Shown piece by piece: positions 1-7,365 of a stretch of 64,000 nucleotides of DNA (its first letter is position 1; each line of letters begins with the position of its first letter). Made by a program: the position numbers and the translations under genes. Source of the stretch: Azospirillum sp. (GTDB lineage: Bacteria; Pseudomonadota; Alphaproteobacteria; Azospirillales; Azospirillaceae). The DNA is taken from positions 19,408 through 83,407 of the forward strand of contig WGNK01000044.1 of assembly GCA_016124535.1 (NCBI GenBank). Direction: 5' to 3'. The notes under the pieces are model-generated. The model was given only the letters and a program-made list of their open reading frames with translations. It was not told the origin of the DNA and ran no database searches.

Positions 1-743
1 GGTGGGGCGCCGAGACCGCGGCGGCGGCCGACGGCAGTCGTACCCTGGACGTGTTGCGAGCGGCGCGCGAAGCCGGTCGGCCGTTCGACCTGATGGTGAT
101 CGATGACGCCTTTCCGGAGATCGGCGCCGGCGAACTGATGGCCCAGGTCCGGGCGCCGCCCGAGGGTTTCGATCTGCCGATCGCCCTCCTGGCGACCGCG
201 GCCGGGTCCGCCCCCGATTCGGTCGGATCGACCGCTCGCGCCGATATCGTTCTGACCAAACCGGTGCTGCCCTCGGTCCTCCATGAGGCGCTGGTCGGGC
301 TGCTGCTCCACCCCAGCCGATCGAGCCGGGAAACCGCCGACCAGCAGCCGACGCCACGGCGGCCTTTGCGCATTCTGGTCGCCGATCCGCCGAAATCGGA
401 CGGCTCGTCTCCGGAGCTGATTCTGCGCCGCCTCGGGCATCAGGTCGATCTCGCGGTCAACGGCCGCGAAGTGGTGGCGGCGGTGCGCAACCGGACCTAC
501 GATATGGTCTTCATCGGCCTCGATCTGCCGCTGATGGACGGCAGCGCCGCCGTCGCGGCAATCCGGTCGATGGGCGCCACTTTTCAGAACCTGCCGATCG
601 TTGGGCTCACCGCCGGCAGCGGTTCGGCGGAAGGCGAGCAATGCTTCTCGGCCGGCATGAGCGACCACCTGCCGTCGTCGTCCGAGTCCTCGCAATATGC
701 CGCGATCATCAAGCGCTGGCTGCGCCGCCCGGTGATCGCCTGA
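1..743 (+). CDS. Hybrid sensor kinase C-terminus with two receiver domains (5' end outside window)
   Basis: The reading frame is open from base 3, before any start codon, so the gene begins upstream. The first receiver keeps a phospho-acceptor Asp in VIDDAFPEI and a conserved Lys in LTKPV. After a short linker a second receiver starts at ILVADPP. In it the acceptor position reads FIGLDLPLMDG, with Gly in place of Asp, and the conserved Lys is missing (DHLPSS), so it should not take phosphate in the usual way. Tandem receivers like this normally close a hybrid histidine kinase whose HATPase domain lies upstream. It could also be a free-standing multi-receiver regulator. It converges on the metallo-hydrolase gene, 27 bp away. 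Confidence 0.8.
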   Translation, partial: WGAETAAAADGSRTLDVLRAAREAGRPFDLMVIDDAFPEIGAGELMAQVRAPPEGFDLPIALLATAAGSAPDSVGSTARADIVLTKPVLPSVLHEALVGLLLHPSRSSRETADQQPTPRRPLRILVADPPKSDGSSPELILRRLGHQVDLAVNGREVVAAVRNRTYDMVFIGLDLPLMDGSAAVAAIRSMGATFQNLPIVGLTAGSGSAEGEQCFSAGMSDHLPSSSESSQYAAIIKRWLRRPVIA

Positions 744-770
744 GCCGCGCCCGGCCGATCCGCCCCCCGA

Positions 771-1403
771 TCAGCGAATCAAGAACGGATTGCTGCGCCG
801 TTCCCGCCCAAACGTCGACATCGGCCCGTGGCCGGGGATGAAGGCGATATCGTCACCCAGCGGCAATAGGGTCTGACGGATCGAGCGGAGCAGCGTGTCG
901 TGGTCGCCGCCGGGAAAATCAGTGCGGCCGATCGAACCCTGGAACAGGACGTCGCCGACCAGCGCCAATCGGCTTGGCGGATGGTGAAACACGATGTGAC
1001 CGGGGGTGTGGCCGGGACAGTGCAGCACATCCAGGGTCAGACTGCCGACGGTAACGGTGTCGCCGGCTGCGAGCCAGCGGTCGGGCACGAAGGCCGCTGC
1101 GGCGCCCAAGCCGAACATCCGCCCCTGCTCGGGCAAGCCGTCAATCCAGTACTGGTCGCCGCGGTGGGGCCCCTCGATCGGCAGCGACAGCCGCTTGGCC
1201 AGACTGGCGCTGCCGCCGGCATGGTCGATATGGCCGTGGGTCAACAGGATTTTCTCCAGGTGAACCTGCCGGGCCTCCGCGGCGGCCACCACCAGTTCAA
1301 GGTCGCCGCCGGGGTCCACCACCGCCCCCTGCATGGTTTCCGGGCACCAGATCACGGTGCAGTTCTGCTGGAACGGAGTGACCGGTACGATCGCGTATTT
1401 CAT
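771..1403 (-). CDS. Metallo-beta-lactamase-fold hydrolase, glyoxalase II-like
   Basis: A 210-residue MBL-fold hydrolase. The binuclear metal site is complete: THGHIDHAGG (HxHxDH) near residue 58, CPGHTPGH, VGDVLFQGSIGRTDFPGG, and a terminal His in IPGHGP. The GRTDFPGG element and length match the YcbL/GloB-like cytosolic hydrolases that act on glutathione thioesters or similar substrates; the substrate cannot be told. The ATG at 1403 begins MKYAIVPVTPFQQN, the usual start of this family, so a longer upstream frame was not used. The gene lies 112 bp downstream of the Ser/Thr kinase on the same strand and may be a distal member of that operon. Confidence 0.88.
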   Translation of the reverse strand: MKYAIVPVTPFQQNCTVIWCPETMQGAVVDPGGDLELVVAAAEARQVHLEKILLTHGHIDHAGGSASLAKRLSLPIEGPHRGDQYWIDGLPEQGRMFGLGAAAAFVPDRWLAAGDTVTVGSLTLDVLHCPGHTPGHIVFHHPPSRLALVGDVLFQGSIGRTDFPGGDHDTLLRSIRQTLLPLGDDIAFIPGHGPMSTFGRERRSNPFLIR

Positions 1404-1515
1404 GGCGGGTCCATCGGCAGTGGCGGCCAGGGCGGCGGCGGATGCTGTGACCGCACCCTTGCCGGTCCGGTGCGATCGGTCAAGCAGCCAGGCAGCCCGG
1501 CGGTGCCCCGCGGGG

Positions 1516-2985
1516 TCAGGATCGCCGGATGCCGCCCAGGAAGGCGGCGCGATCCTTTTCATCGGGGATGTGTTCGGCCAGCGCGAGGTAGAGGCCGTCG
1601 ATCGTGCCCGCGTTCTGGGCGCAACGTTTCACCAGAATCCGGGCGATCGGCCCGAGATAGCGGGTCAAGCGACCCTCCAGATGGGTCAACAGTTCCGGCG
1701 TCCGGGTCGCGTCGCCGCCGCTCCCGGCCAGGGGACCACCGGTCAGGGGACCACCGGTCAGGGGACCACCGGTCAGGGGTGGACCGCCCGTGGCGACGCC
1801 ACCGGTCGGGGGGACGCCGGAAACCGATCCGGTCGCCGAGCCGGTGCCGGTCAGGCTCGCGCGGTCCGACAGCGCCATCGAGCCGCGCCGGCTGGCCGCC
1901 AGGAATTGGCCGCGCTCGCGCTCGCTGGGGATCTTCTCGCCCAGCAGCTGATAGAGCTGCCCCAGGTCATGGGTCTGACGGGCGGCGCGGCGCACCGCAA
2001 TCTTCGCCATCGGTCCGAGATGGACCGCCAGGTCGCCCTCGACCCGGCTCAGCAGATCCTCGTTCCAACCGGCCTCGATCGGCAGGGCAACGGTCGGGGC
2101 GAGGACGACGGTCGCGTCGTCCGCGACCGCCGAACCGGGCAGGGTCGCAGCCTCGGCGCCGGGCATCGCGGCGGCGATCCCACGGGCGAACGCAGCGGCG
2201 TCGGGAAAGCGGCCGCCCGGCGCGCGGGCCAGAGCCCGGTTGACCACGGCGCGCAGCCCGACCGGTAGGGCCGGGTTGAGCGCGCAGATATCCTGCGGCT
2301 CCTCGTTCTGCACCCGCCACATGATCTCGGTCAGCCCCTTGCCGGGAAACGGCCGGCTGCCGGTCAGCATCTCGAAGAACAGCACGCCGGCGGCGAACAG
2401 GTCGGCGCGGCGGTCGACCGGATCGCCGGCGAACTGCTCGGGCGCCATATAGCCCGGCGTGCCGAAGATGTCGCCGACCTGGGTCATGGTCGAGGATTCC
2501 AGCCGGGCGATGCCGAAATCGGCAACCTTGATCTGGCCGCTCGGCAAGACCATGACATTGGCCGGCTTGATGTCGCGGTGGATGATGCCCTTGTCGTGGG
2601 CGAAGCCCAGCGCGTCCAGCACCTGGCCGATGATCGAGACCGCGCGGGGCTGGTCGAACCGCCCGAGTTCTTTCAGCACGCGGTCGAGGCTGCGGCCATC
2701 GACATATTCCATGGCCAGGAACGGTACGCCGTCGTCCTCGCCATATTCCAGCAGGGCTACGATGTTGGGGTGAAAACAGCGCCCGGCCGCCCGCGCCTCC
2801 TGGCGGAAACGCTCGAGAAACTGGGCGCCGCCCTCCTCCTTCAGCAACTCGCGGCGCACGGTCTTGAGCGCGACCGAGCGTTCGATCATCGGGTCGAAGC
2901 CGCGATAGACCGCGCCCATCGCGCCCGAGCCGAGGAGGCCGTCGATCCGATACCGTCCAAGTCTCTGCATGCCCGGAGCCTGCAT
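1516..2985 (-). CDS. Soluble serine/threonine protein kinase with two C-terminal repeat domains
   Basis: A 489-residue Hanks-type kinase. It has a glycine loop GSGAMGAVY (about 19-27), ATP-anchoring Lys41, catalytic HRDIKPAN (Asp138), DFG at 157 and GTPGYMAPEQ, so it looks active. The C-terminal half holds two copies of a roughly 55-residue helical unit (LL..LE..L...LGP.A+I.V+R) of the kind found at the end of many bacterial Ser/Thr kinases (DUF8082-like), joined by a linker rich in Thr-Gly-Gly-Pro-Leu repeats. There is no membrane segment. The start at 2985 has GGAAG about 9 nt upstream. It lies 67 bp downstream of a haem-binding membrane sensor on the same strand, its likely signalling partner. 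Confidence 0.92.
   Translation of the reverse strand: MQAPGMQRLGRYRIDGLLGSGAMGAVYRGFDPMIERSVALKTVRRELLKEEGGAQFLERFRQEARAAGRCFHPNIVALLEYGEDDGVPFLAMEYVDGRSLDRVLKELGRFDQPRAVSIIGQVLDALGFAHDKGIIHRDIKPANVMVLPSGQIKVADFGIARLESSTMTQVGDIFGTPGYMAPEQFAGDPVDRRADLFAAGVLFFEMLTGSRPFPGKGLTEIMWRVQNEEPQDICALNPALPVGLRAVVNRALARAPGGRFPDAAAFARGIAAAMPGAEAATLPGSAVADDATVVLAPTVALPIEAGWNEDLLSRVEGDLAVHLGPMAKIAVRRAARQTHDLGQLYQLLGEKIPSERERGQFLAASRRGSMALSDRASLTGTGSATGSVSGVPPTGGVATGGPPLTGGPLTGGPLTGGPLAGSGGDATRTPELLTHLEGRLTRYLGPIARILVKRCAQNAGTIDGLYLALAEHIPDEKDRAAFLGGIRRS
1731..1790 (-). repeat. 15-bp in-frame tandem repeat inside the kinase gene
   Basis: Three perfect 15-bp units (plus strand GGGGACCACCGGTCA) and one diverged unit lie end to end. 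Each encodes Thr-Gly-Gly-Pro-Leu on the minus strand, in the linker between the two C-terminal repeat domains of the kinase. The 15-bp period keeps the frame, so copy-number changes would only lengthen or shorten the linker. Confidence 0.9.
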
Positions 2986-3052
2986 GGTTGCATCGTCTTC
3001 CGCTGGGGTGCTCCCGAACCCGCCGCCCGGCCGGAGGGGGCCGCGGCGGTGA

Positions 3053-3925
3053 CTAATCCTCAAGCATCTTCATGGCATTTTGCAGGCTGCGGCGCATCCG
3101 GTTGAACGACGCTGCGAGCGAGCCGATCTCGTCCTTGCTGTCGCGGACATATTCCGGCGCATCCATCTGGCCCATGCTGACATCGCTGGCGACCTTGGCG
3201 ATCTCGACCACCGGTCGCACCACGATCCGCCGCAGCAGGAAATCGACCAGCAGAATGATCATGGCGAATATCGCGACCAGGGCACCAAGGAAGATCAGCA
3301 GGGTATGAAAGGCACGCTCCACCGGCACCGTCAGCGGGATCGACACCACCTGGGCGGCCACCGCCTCGTTGAGGGTCCAGCCGAAGCCGTTGTTGCTGCC
3401 ATAGAGTGCAATCATGGTCGCCGGCGCCGCCTCGGGCTTGCTGTGACATTCCAGGCAGGCCTGGCTGCTGACCCGGATTGGCCGGGCCAGCGTCAGGAAT
3501 GCGCCGGTCGGGGTGTCGCGGGCGGTAACCAGTTCCTTCAGCTCGGCATCATTGCGGAAGGCATTGATGATATCGGCTTCCCAGTCGGTCGCACGGTCAT
3601 TCAGGTTGGTCGGGTTCAGCGCCGGCTCCCGATAGCTGTATTCCGGAATCTTGCGCTGGACCTTCTTGAAATTGTTCTGTGCCGCGAAGGAGGGCACCGA
3701 ATAGGGCAGAAACTGGACCTTGAGCTGCTCCTCCAGCAAGGGCCGGATTTCAGCCGCGGTATAGGCCCGGATCGCGGTGGCGCTCTCCATCATCACCCGC
3801 GCCTTCTGCAACGTCTCTTCACGGGCGTTGTCGATCAATATCTTATAGGCCACCGTCCCGGCCGAGACCAAGCCGACGGTAAAGGCCGCCACCATCGCCA
3901 GAATGATCTTGCCCCTGATGCCCAT
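3053..3925 (-). CDS. DUF3365 haem-binding membrane sensor with HAMP domain
   Basis: A 290-residue inner-membrane protein. A first transmembrane helix (about 6-28) is followed by a periplasmic domain of about 180 residues with a single c-type haem motif, CLECH (157-161). This is the arrangement of DUF3365/Tll0287-like sensors. A second helix (about 207-230) and a cytoplasmic HAMP domain end the protein at residue 290, with no kinase, cyclase or methyl-accepting output attached. The ATG at 3925 has a strong AGGGAGG site 8 nt upstream and was preferred over an upstream TTG. The Ser/Thr kinase begins 67 bp downstream, so output through that kinase is inferred. Haem ligation would need cytochrome c maturation in the periplasm. 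Confidence 0.88.
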   Translation of the reverse strand: MGIRGKIILAMVAAFTVGLVSAGTVAYKILIDNAREETLQKARVMMESATAIRAYTAAEIRPLLEEQLKVQFLPYSVPSFAAQNNFKKVQRKIPEYSYREPALNPTNLNDRATDWEADIINAFRNDAELKELVTARDTPTGAFLTLARPIRVSSQACLECHSKPEAAPATMIALYGSNNGFGWTLNEAVAAQVVSIPLTVPVERAFHTLLIFLGALVAIFAMIILLVDFLLRRIVVRPVVEIAKVASDVSMGQMDAPEYVRDSKDEIGSLAASFNRMRRSLQNAMKMLED

Positions 3926-3994
3926 CTCGTCCTCCCTCTGCGGATACGCCGATCGCTGACGGCTCCCCGGACGTCCAGGCAACGCCTCCGGTCC

Positions 3995-4054
3995 GGCCCA
4001 GGCCCAGGCCCAGGCCCAGGCCCAGGCCCAGGCCCAGGCCCAGGCCCAGGCCCA
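3995..4054. repeat. Hexanucleotide microsatellite, ten perfect copies
   Basis: Ten uninterrupted copies of GGCCCA fill 60 bp between the divergent start codons of the haem sensor (3925, minus) and the peptidoglycan-binding protein (4278, plus). Read as protein it would encode Leu-Gly repeats, but both gene starts lie outside it, so it is non-coding here. Slippage would change the spacing upstream of the sensor-kinase operon. Confidence 0.93.
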
Positions 4055-4084
4055 GCGTGCCCTTCAGGGCGGCCATTTCCGGCG

Positions 4085-4112
4085 TCCCTGCGAAAGCAGG
4101 GAGATTTTTTTT
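4085..4112 (+). terminator. Terminator-like GAAA-loop hairpin with T8 tract
   Basis: TCCCTGC / GAAA loop / GCAGGGA is followed by GA and eight T residues, the form of an intrinsic terminator on the plus strand. No plus-strand gene lies just upstream; the next plus gene starts at 4278. It could therefore be an attenuator for that gene, a block on stray transcription, or a copy of a dispersed intergenic palindrome with a tetraloop. Confidence 0.55.
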
Positions 4113-4277
4113 ATGAGAGTAGCATGTTCTGATGGGGCAACAACTACGGGAACCAGCGGAAATCGACTTTTGCCGCCGACGGAGCGTTGACCGCGGCCGA
4201 AGAAGCGCCAAACTGTGGCCAGGCTGCGCCCGCAGATCGGGCCGGGCCGCGAGGCCAGGACAAGAGGACTCACCGCC

Positions 4278-5129
4278 ATGACCGGTCGGATCGCCAGGCT
4301 GTTCACCGTCATCGCCATGCTGGCGCTGGCGATCGCGAATATGACGACCGAAGCGGTCGCCCAGGAAGCCGCCGCGGTCCGGGATGAGCCGACCGTCGCG
4401 GCGACGCCGGAGCTGATCCGCGACGTCCAGCTGCGCCTCGAACAACTCGGCATCCCGCCCGGACCGATCGATGGCATCGCCGGACCCCAGACCAACCGGG
4501 CAATTCGCTTTTTTGAGGCCCGGTACGGGCTGCCGATGGCCGATCTGGTGATCGACGGTCGGATCGCCAAGGCGGTGCTGGACGAGTTGCAACCACCCCC
4601 GGATACGCCGCCCGAACCCACGGCCCCGGCGGTGGCGGTCGAGCCGGCCCCGCCGCCGGTTTCGTCGCCGCCGGAGCCGCCGCCGGTCACCGCTGCTGTT
4701 CCCGAGCCGCTTCCCGAACCGGTGCCGGCTCCGATGCCGCCGCCGGCTGCCGCCGCTGCTGCCGAACCGGCAGCACCGCCGGTCGCCGCGACCGCTCCCG
4801 AACCGCCGCCGCCCGAGCAAGCGGTGCCGCTTGCCGGGCAAACCGCGATGGTTCCGCCACCGCCGCCGGTCGATCGCTTCGGGGCCTGCCCGCTGGATAA
4901 CGCCGACCTCAAGATCGGCCGGGTCGAATATACCCCCGACAGCTTCCTCGCCCAGGGTTTCGGCGGCTCGGCCGAGCGCGCGGTGACCACGCTACGCCAG
5001 CGCCTGGAGGAAGCCCGACGGCTGGCCACCCAGATCGGCGGCCCGGCTCTGCTGGAGGTCCAGCGCCAGGGCCGGGTGCTCCACTATTTCGAGTGCCGGC
5101 TGTCGGTCGAATCCGGGTCGTCGAGATAG
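4278..5129 (+). CDS. Exported peptidoglycan-binding-domain protein with proline-rich linker
   Basis: A 283-residue protein starting MTGRIARLFTVIAM, with a signal peptide cut after about AVAQ (residue 30). Residues about 45-105 form a PG_binding_1-like fold (VQLRLEQLGIPPGPIDG, then AGPQTNRAIRFFEARYGL), which binds cell-wall glycan. Next come about 100 residues of Pro/Ala/Glu repeats, likely an extended periplasmic spacer. The C-terminal domain of about 75 residues contains two cysteines (FGACPLD and YFECRL) that could form a disulphide; I do not recognise it. No catalytic domain is seen. The last 46 bp overlap the converging cobW-like gene. Confidence 0.8.
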   Translation: MTGRIARLFTVIAMLALAIANMTTEAVAQEAAAVRDEPTVAATPELIRDVQLRLEQLGIPPGPIDGIAGPQTNRAIRFFEARYGLPMADLVIDGRIAKAVLDELQPPPDTPPEPTAPAVAVEPAPPPVSSPPEPPPVTAAVPEPLPEPVPAPMPPPAAAAAAEPAAPPVAATAPEPPPPEQAVPLAGQTAMVPPPPPVDRFGACPLDNADLKIGRVEYTPDSFLAQGFGGSAERAVTTLRQRLEEARRLATQIGGPALLEVQRQGRVLHYFECRLSVESGSSR

Positions 5130-6226
5130 GCGTGCAGCAGCGTCTCGATGGTGTCGCCTGAGACGTCGCGAGTGATGAAGACCAGCCGGCTGCGGCGGTC
5201 TTCGGAGGGCCAGTCCGGCAATTCGACCGGCTCGTGGAACATGTGCTGGACGCCGTGGATCACCACCGGCCGGTCGGTTTCGCGCAACTGGAGCAAGCCT
5301 TTGAGGCGCAACAGGTCGCCGCCGTGGAGCGAGACCAGCATCTCGGCGAAATCGACGAAGCGGTTCCAGGATACCGGCGCCTCGAGGGTCAGGCAGAACG
5401 CCCGGATGTGGTCGTCGTGGCGGTTCACGTCGGCGCTCGGGTGATCGTGACCGTGCCCGCCGCCATGGCCATGTTCATGGCTGTGGCTGTGGCCGTGCCC
5501 GTGATCATCATGGTGATCATGGCCGGGCGGGTGACCGGCTTCGGCGTAGGCCTCCTGCCTGAGCCAGCGCAGCACGTCGGGGCTCTTGGTGTTTGGATCG
5601 TAGAGACCGGCGTCGAACAGCGCCGACGGCGCCGCCGCGCCGTTGACCGCACCGATGATCGGGGCGGCCGGATTGATCGCCCGCAGCCGCCGGGTCAGGT
5701 GCTCGATCGCCGCGGCGTCGGCCAGATCGCATTTGGTCAGGACCAGGCGGTCGGCCACCGCTACCTGCTTGACGTTCTCGCCATGGGCATCGAGCTGGCC
5801 ATCACCGTGGTAGGCATCGACCGTGGCGATGACGCCGTCGAGCCGGAAACGGGTCCCGATCAGCGGGTCGGCCATCAGGGTGTGGAGGATCGGCGCCGGG
5901 TCGGCCAGCCCGGTGGTTTCGATCACCACCCGCTCGAATTCCGGGACTTCGCCTTTGGCTCTCTGCAGGTACAGGCTGCACAGCGTATTCACCAGATCGC
6001 CGCGTACCGTGCAGCACAGGCAACCGCTGTTGAGCAGGACGGTGTTCTCGCTGGAGCGCGCGACCAGCCAATGATCCAGCCCGATTTCGCCGAACTCGTT
6101 GATGATGCAGGCGGTGCGCGCCATCTCCGGGTGGCGGATCAACTGCGCCAGCAGGGTGGTCTTGCCACTGCCGAGGAACCCGGTCAGCACCGAGACCGGC
6201 AGGCGGGAGAGCGGGGTTTCGGTCAT
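5084..6226 (-). CDS. CobW/COG0523 family GTP-dependent metal chaperone
   Basis: A 380-residue COG0523 GTPase. It has Walker A GFLGSGKTTLL near the N-terminus, the CLCC metal-binding motif (GCLCCTVRGDL), the base-recognition TKCD, and a CobW C-terminal domain. Between the two domains lies a loop very rich in His, Asp and Gly, suited to buffering zinc. Its ATG overlaps the zur stop codon by 4 nt (ATGA), so the two are translationally coupled. This makes a zinc-responsive GTPase that delivers zinc to target proteins under limitation (ZigA/YeiR type) more likely than a cobalamin role, and no cobalamin genes are nearby. Confidence 0.9.
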   Translation of the reverse strand: MTETPLSRLPVSVLTGFLGSGKTTLLAQLIRHPEMARTACIINEFGEIGLDHWLVARSSENTVLLNSGCLCCTVRGDLVNTLCSLYLQRAKGEVPEFERVVIETTGLADPAPILHTLMADPLIGTRFRLDGVIATVDAYHGDGQLDAHGENVKQVAVADRLVLTKCDLADAAAIEHLTRRLRAINPAAPIIGAVNGAAAPSALFDAGLYDPNTKSPDVLRWLRQEAYAEAGHPPGHDHHDDHGHGHSHSHEHGHGGGHGHDHPSADVNRHDDHIRAFCLTLEAPVSWNRFVDFAEMLVSLHGGDLLRLKGLLQLRETDRPVVIHGVQHMFHEPVELPDWPSEDRRSRLVFITRDVSGDTIETLLHAYLDDPDSTDSRHSK

Positions 6227-6714
6227 TGCAGGGTTTCCGCAGCCTCTTCGGGATCGGGGCAATCGCGACAACGGCCGCGCACTTCGACGGTCTGGCGGCT
6301 GACCCGGAAGCCCAGACGCAAGGCCCCGGCCCGGATCGCTTCGGCAACCACGCCGTCGTTCATCTCGATTGCGTTACCACAGCCGTCGCAGACCAGGAAC
6401 TGCCCGCTGTGGGCGGCACCGGGCACCGGGCAACCGACATAGGCGTTGAGCGATTCGATGCGGTGGACCAGCCCCTGGGCGACCAGGAAGTCCAGGGCGC
6501 GATAGACGGTGAGCGGTGCCGCCGGTTTACCCTGCTGGCTCAGGTCTTCCAGAATGGCATAGGCGCCGCGCGGTTTGTGGCTGGTCCAGACCAGTTCGAG
6601 CACGCGGCGGCGCAATGTGGTCAGGCGCGCGCCACGGGTCGTGCACAGCGACTCGGCCCGTGCCAGGGCCTCGTCGACGCAGTGGCTATGGTTGTGGCGG
6701 GCGGTATCGGCCAT
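6223..6714 (-). CDS. zur: Fur-family zinc uptake regulator
   Basis: A 163-residue Fur-family repressor. The N-terminal winged helix (LTTLRRRVLELVW through LTVYRALDFLVAQGLVHRIES) is followed by a dimerisation domain with the two structural-zinc pairs CDGCG and CRDC. The His/Cys-rich N-terminus and the coupled COG0523 gene favour Zur over Fur or PerR. The ATG at 6714 was chosen because it gives the usual family length. Binding zinc should let it repress its operon and uptake genes. I looked for a Zur-type palindrome in the 172-bp divergent gap up to the RidA gene and saw no convincing one. Confidence 0.85.
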   Translation of the reverse strand: MADTARHNHSHCVDEALARAESLCTTRGARLTTLRRRVLELVWTSHKPRGAYAILEDLSQQGKPAAPLTVYRALDFLVAQGLVHRIESLNAYVGCPVPGAAHSGQFLVCDGCGNAIEMNDGVVAEAIRAGALRLGFRVSRQTVEVRGRCRDCPDPEEAAETLQ

Positions 6715-6886
6715 CTCCGGACCTTTCCCGTAGCCACGCGGGCCCAGTGCCGCGCGGGTGGTGACGGCGATGATACACCAAGCAACCGGGTGCCGCCGCC
6801 CCTTTGCCGATGCCGCCCGTTGGCAGGACGGCGGCGACGCTCTATCCTGGACCCGACGTGATCGTGGGGCAGAGGGGACGGCAGCC

Positions 6887-7354
6887 ATGGCGGGACGGAT
6901 CGAGGCGCGGCTCAAAGACCTGGGCATCGAATTGCCGGCGGCGGCGGTGCCGGTCGGCAGCTATGTGGCGTTCGCGCGGTCCGGCACCACGCTCTATATC
7001 GCCGGGCAATTGCCGTTCCGCGACGGCGTGCTCAGCCATACCGGCAAGCTCGGCCAGACGGTCTCGCTTGAGGAAGGCCGGGCGGCGGCGCGGCAGTGCG
7101 GGCTCAACCTGCTGGCCCAGATGCGCGCGGCCTGCGGCGGCGACCTCGACCGGGTGGTGCGCGTGCTCAAGCTGGGCGGCTTTGTCAATTGCGGCCCCGA
7201 CTTCCTCGACCATCCCAAGGTCGTCAACGGCGCCTCGGACCTGATGGCCGAGGTGCTGGGCGAGGCCGGGCGCCATGCGCGTTCGGCGGTCGGCGCGCCG
7301 TCGCTGCCGCTCGATGCCGCGGTCGAGGTCGACGCCGTGGTCGAGATCGCCTGA
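6887..7354 (+). CDS. RidA-family protein
   Basis: A 155-residue YjgF/YER057c/UK114 protein of the longer subgroup that begins RIEARLKDLGIELP. The family pattern is visible: LYIAGQLPFRDG, the central LGGFVNC, and a C-terminal arginine followed by VGAPSLPLDAAVEVDAVVEIA. RidA enzymes hydrolyse reactive enamine/imine intermediates from PLP enzymes; this subgroup is less well defined and may lack that activity. AGGGGA lies upstream of the ATG. It leads a tight plus-strand run with the DUF482 and membrane-protein genes. Confidence 0.88.
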   Translation: MAGRIEARLKDLGIELPAAAVPVGSYVAFARSGTTLYIAGQLPFRDGVLSHTGKLGQTVSLEEGRAAARQCGLNLLAQMRAACGGDLDRVVRVLKLGGFVNCGPDFLDHPKVVNGASDLMAEVLGEAGRHARSAVGAPSLPLDAAVEVDAVVEIA

Positions 7355-7365
7355 GGGCGGCGGGA

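Noticed and set aside
6715..6886. A Zur box in the zur-ridA divergent gap.
   Set aside because: I looked for an AT-rich palindrome of the usual type and found none that stood out.
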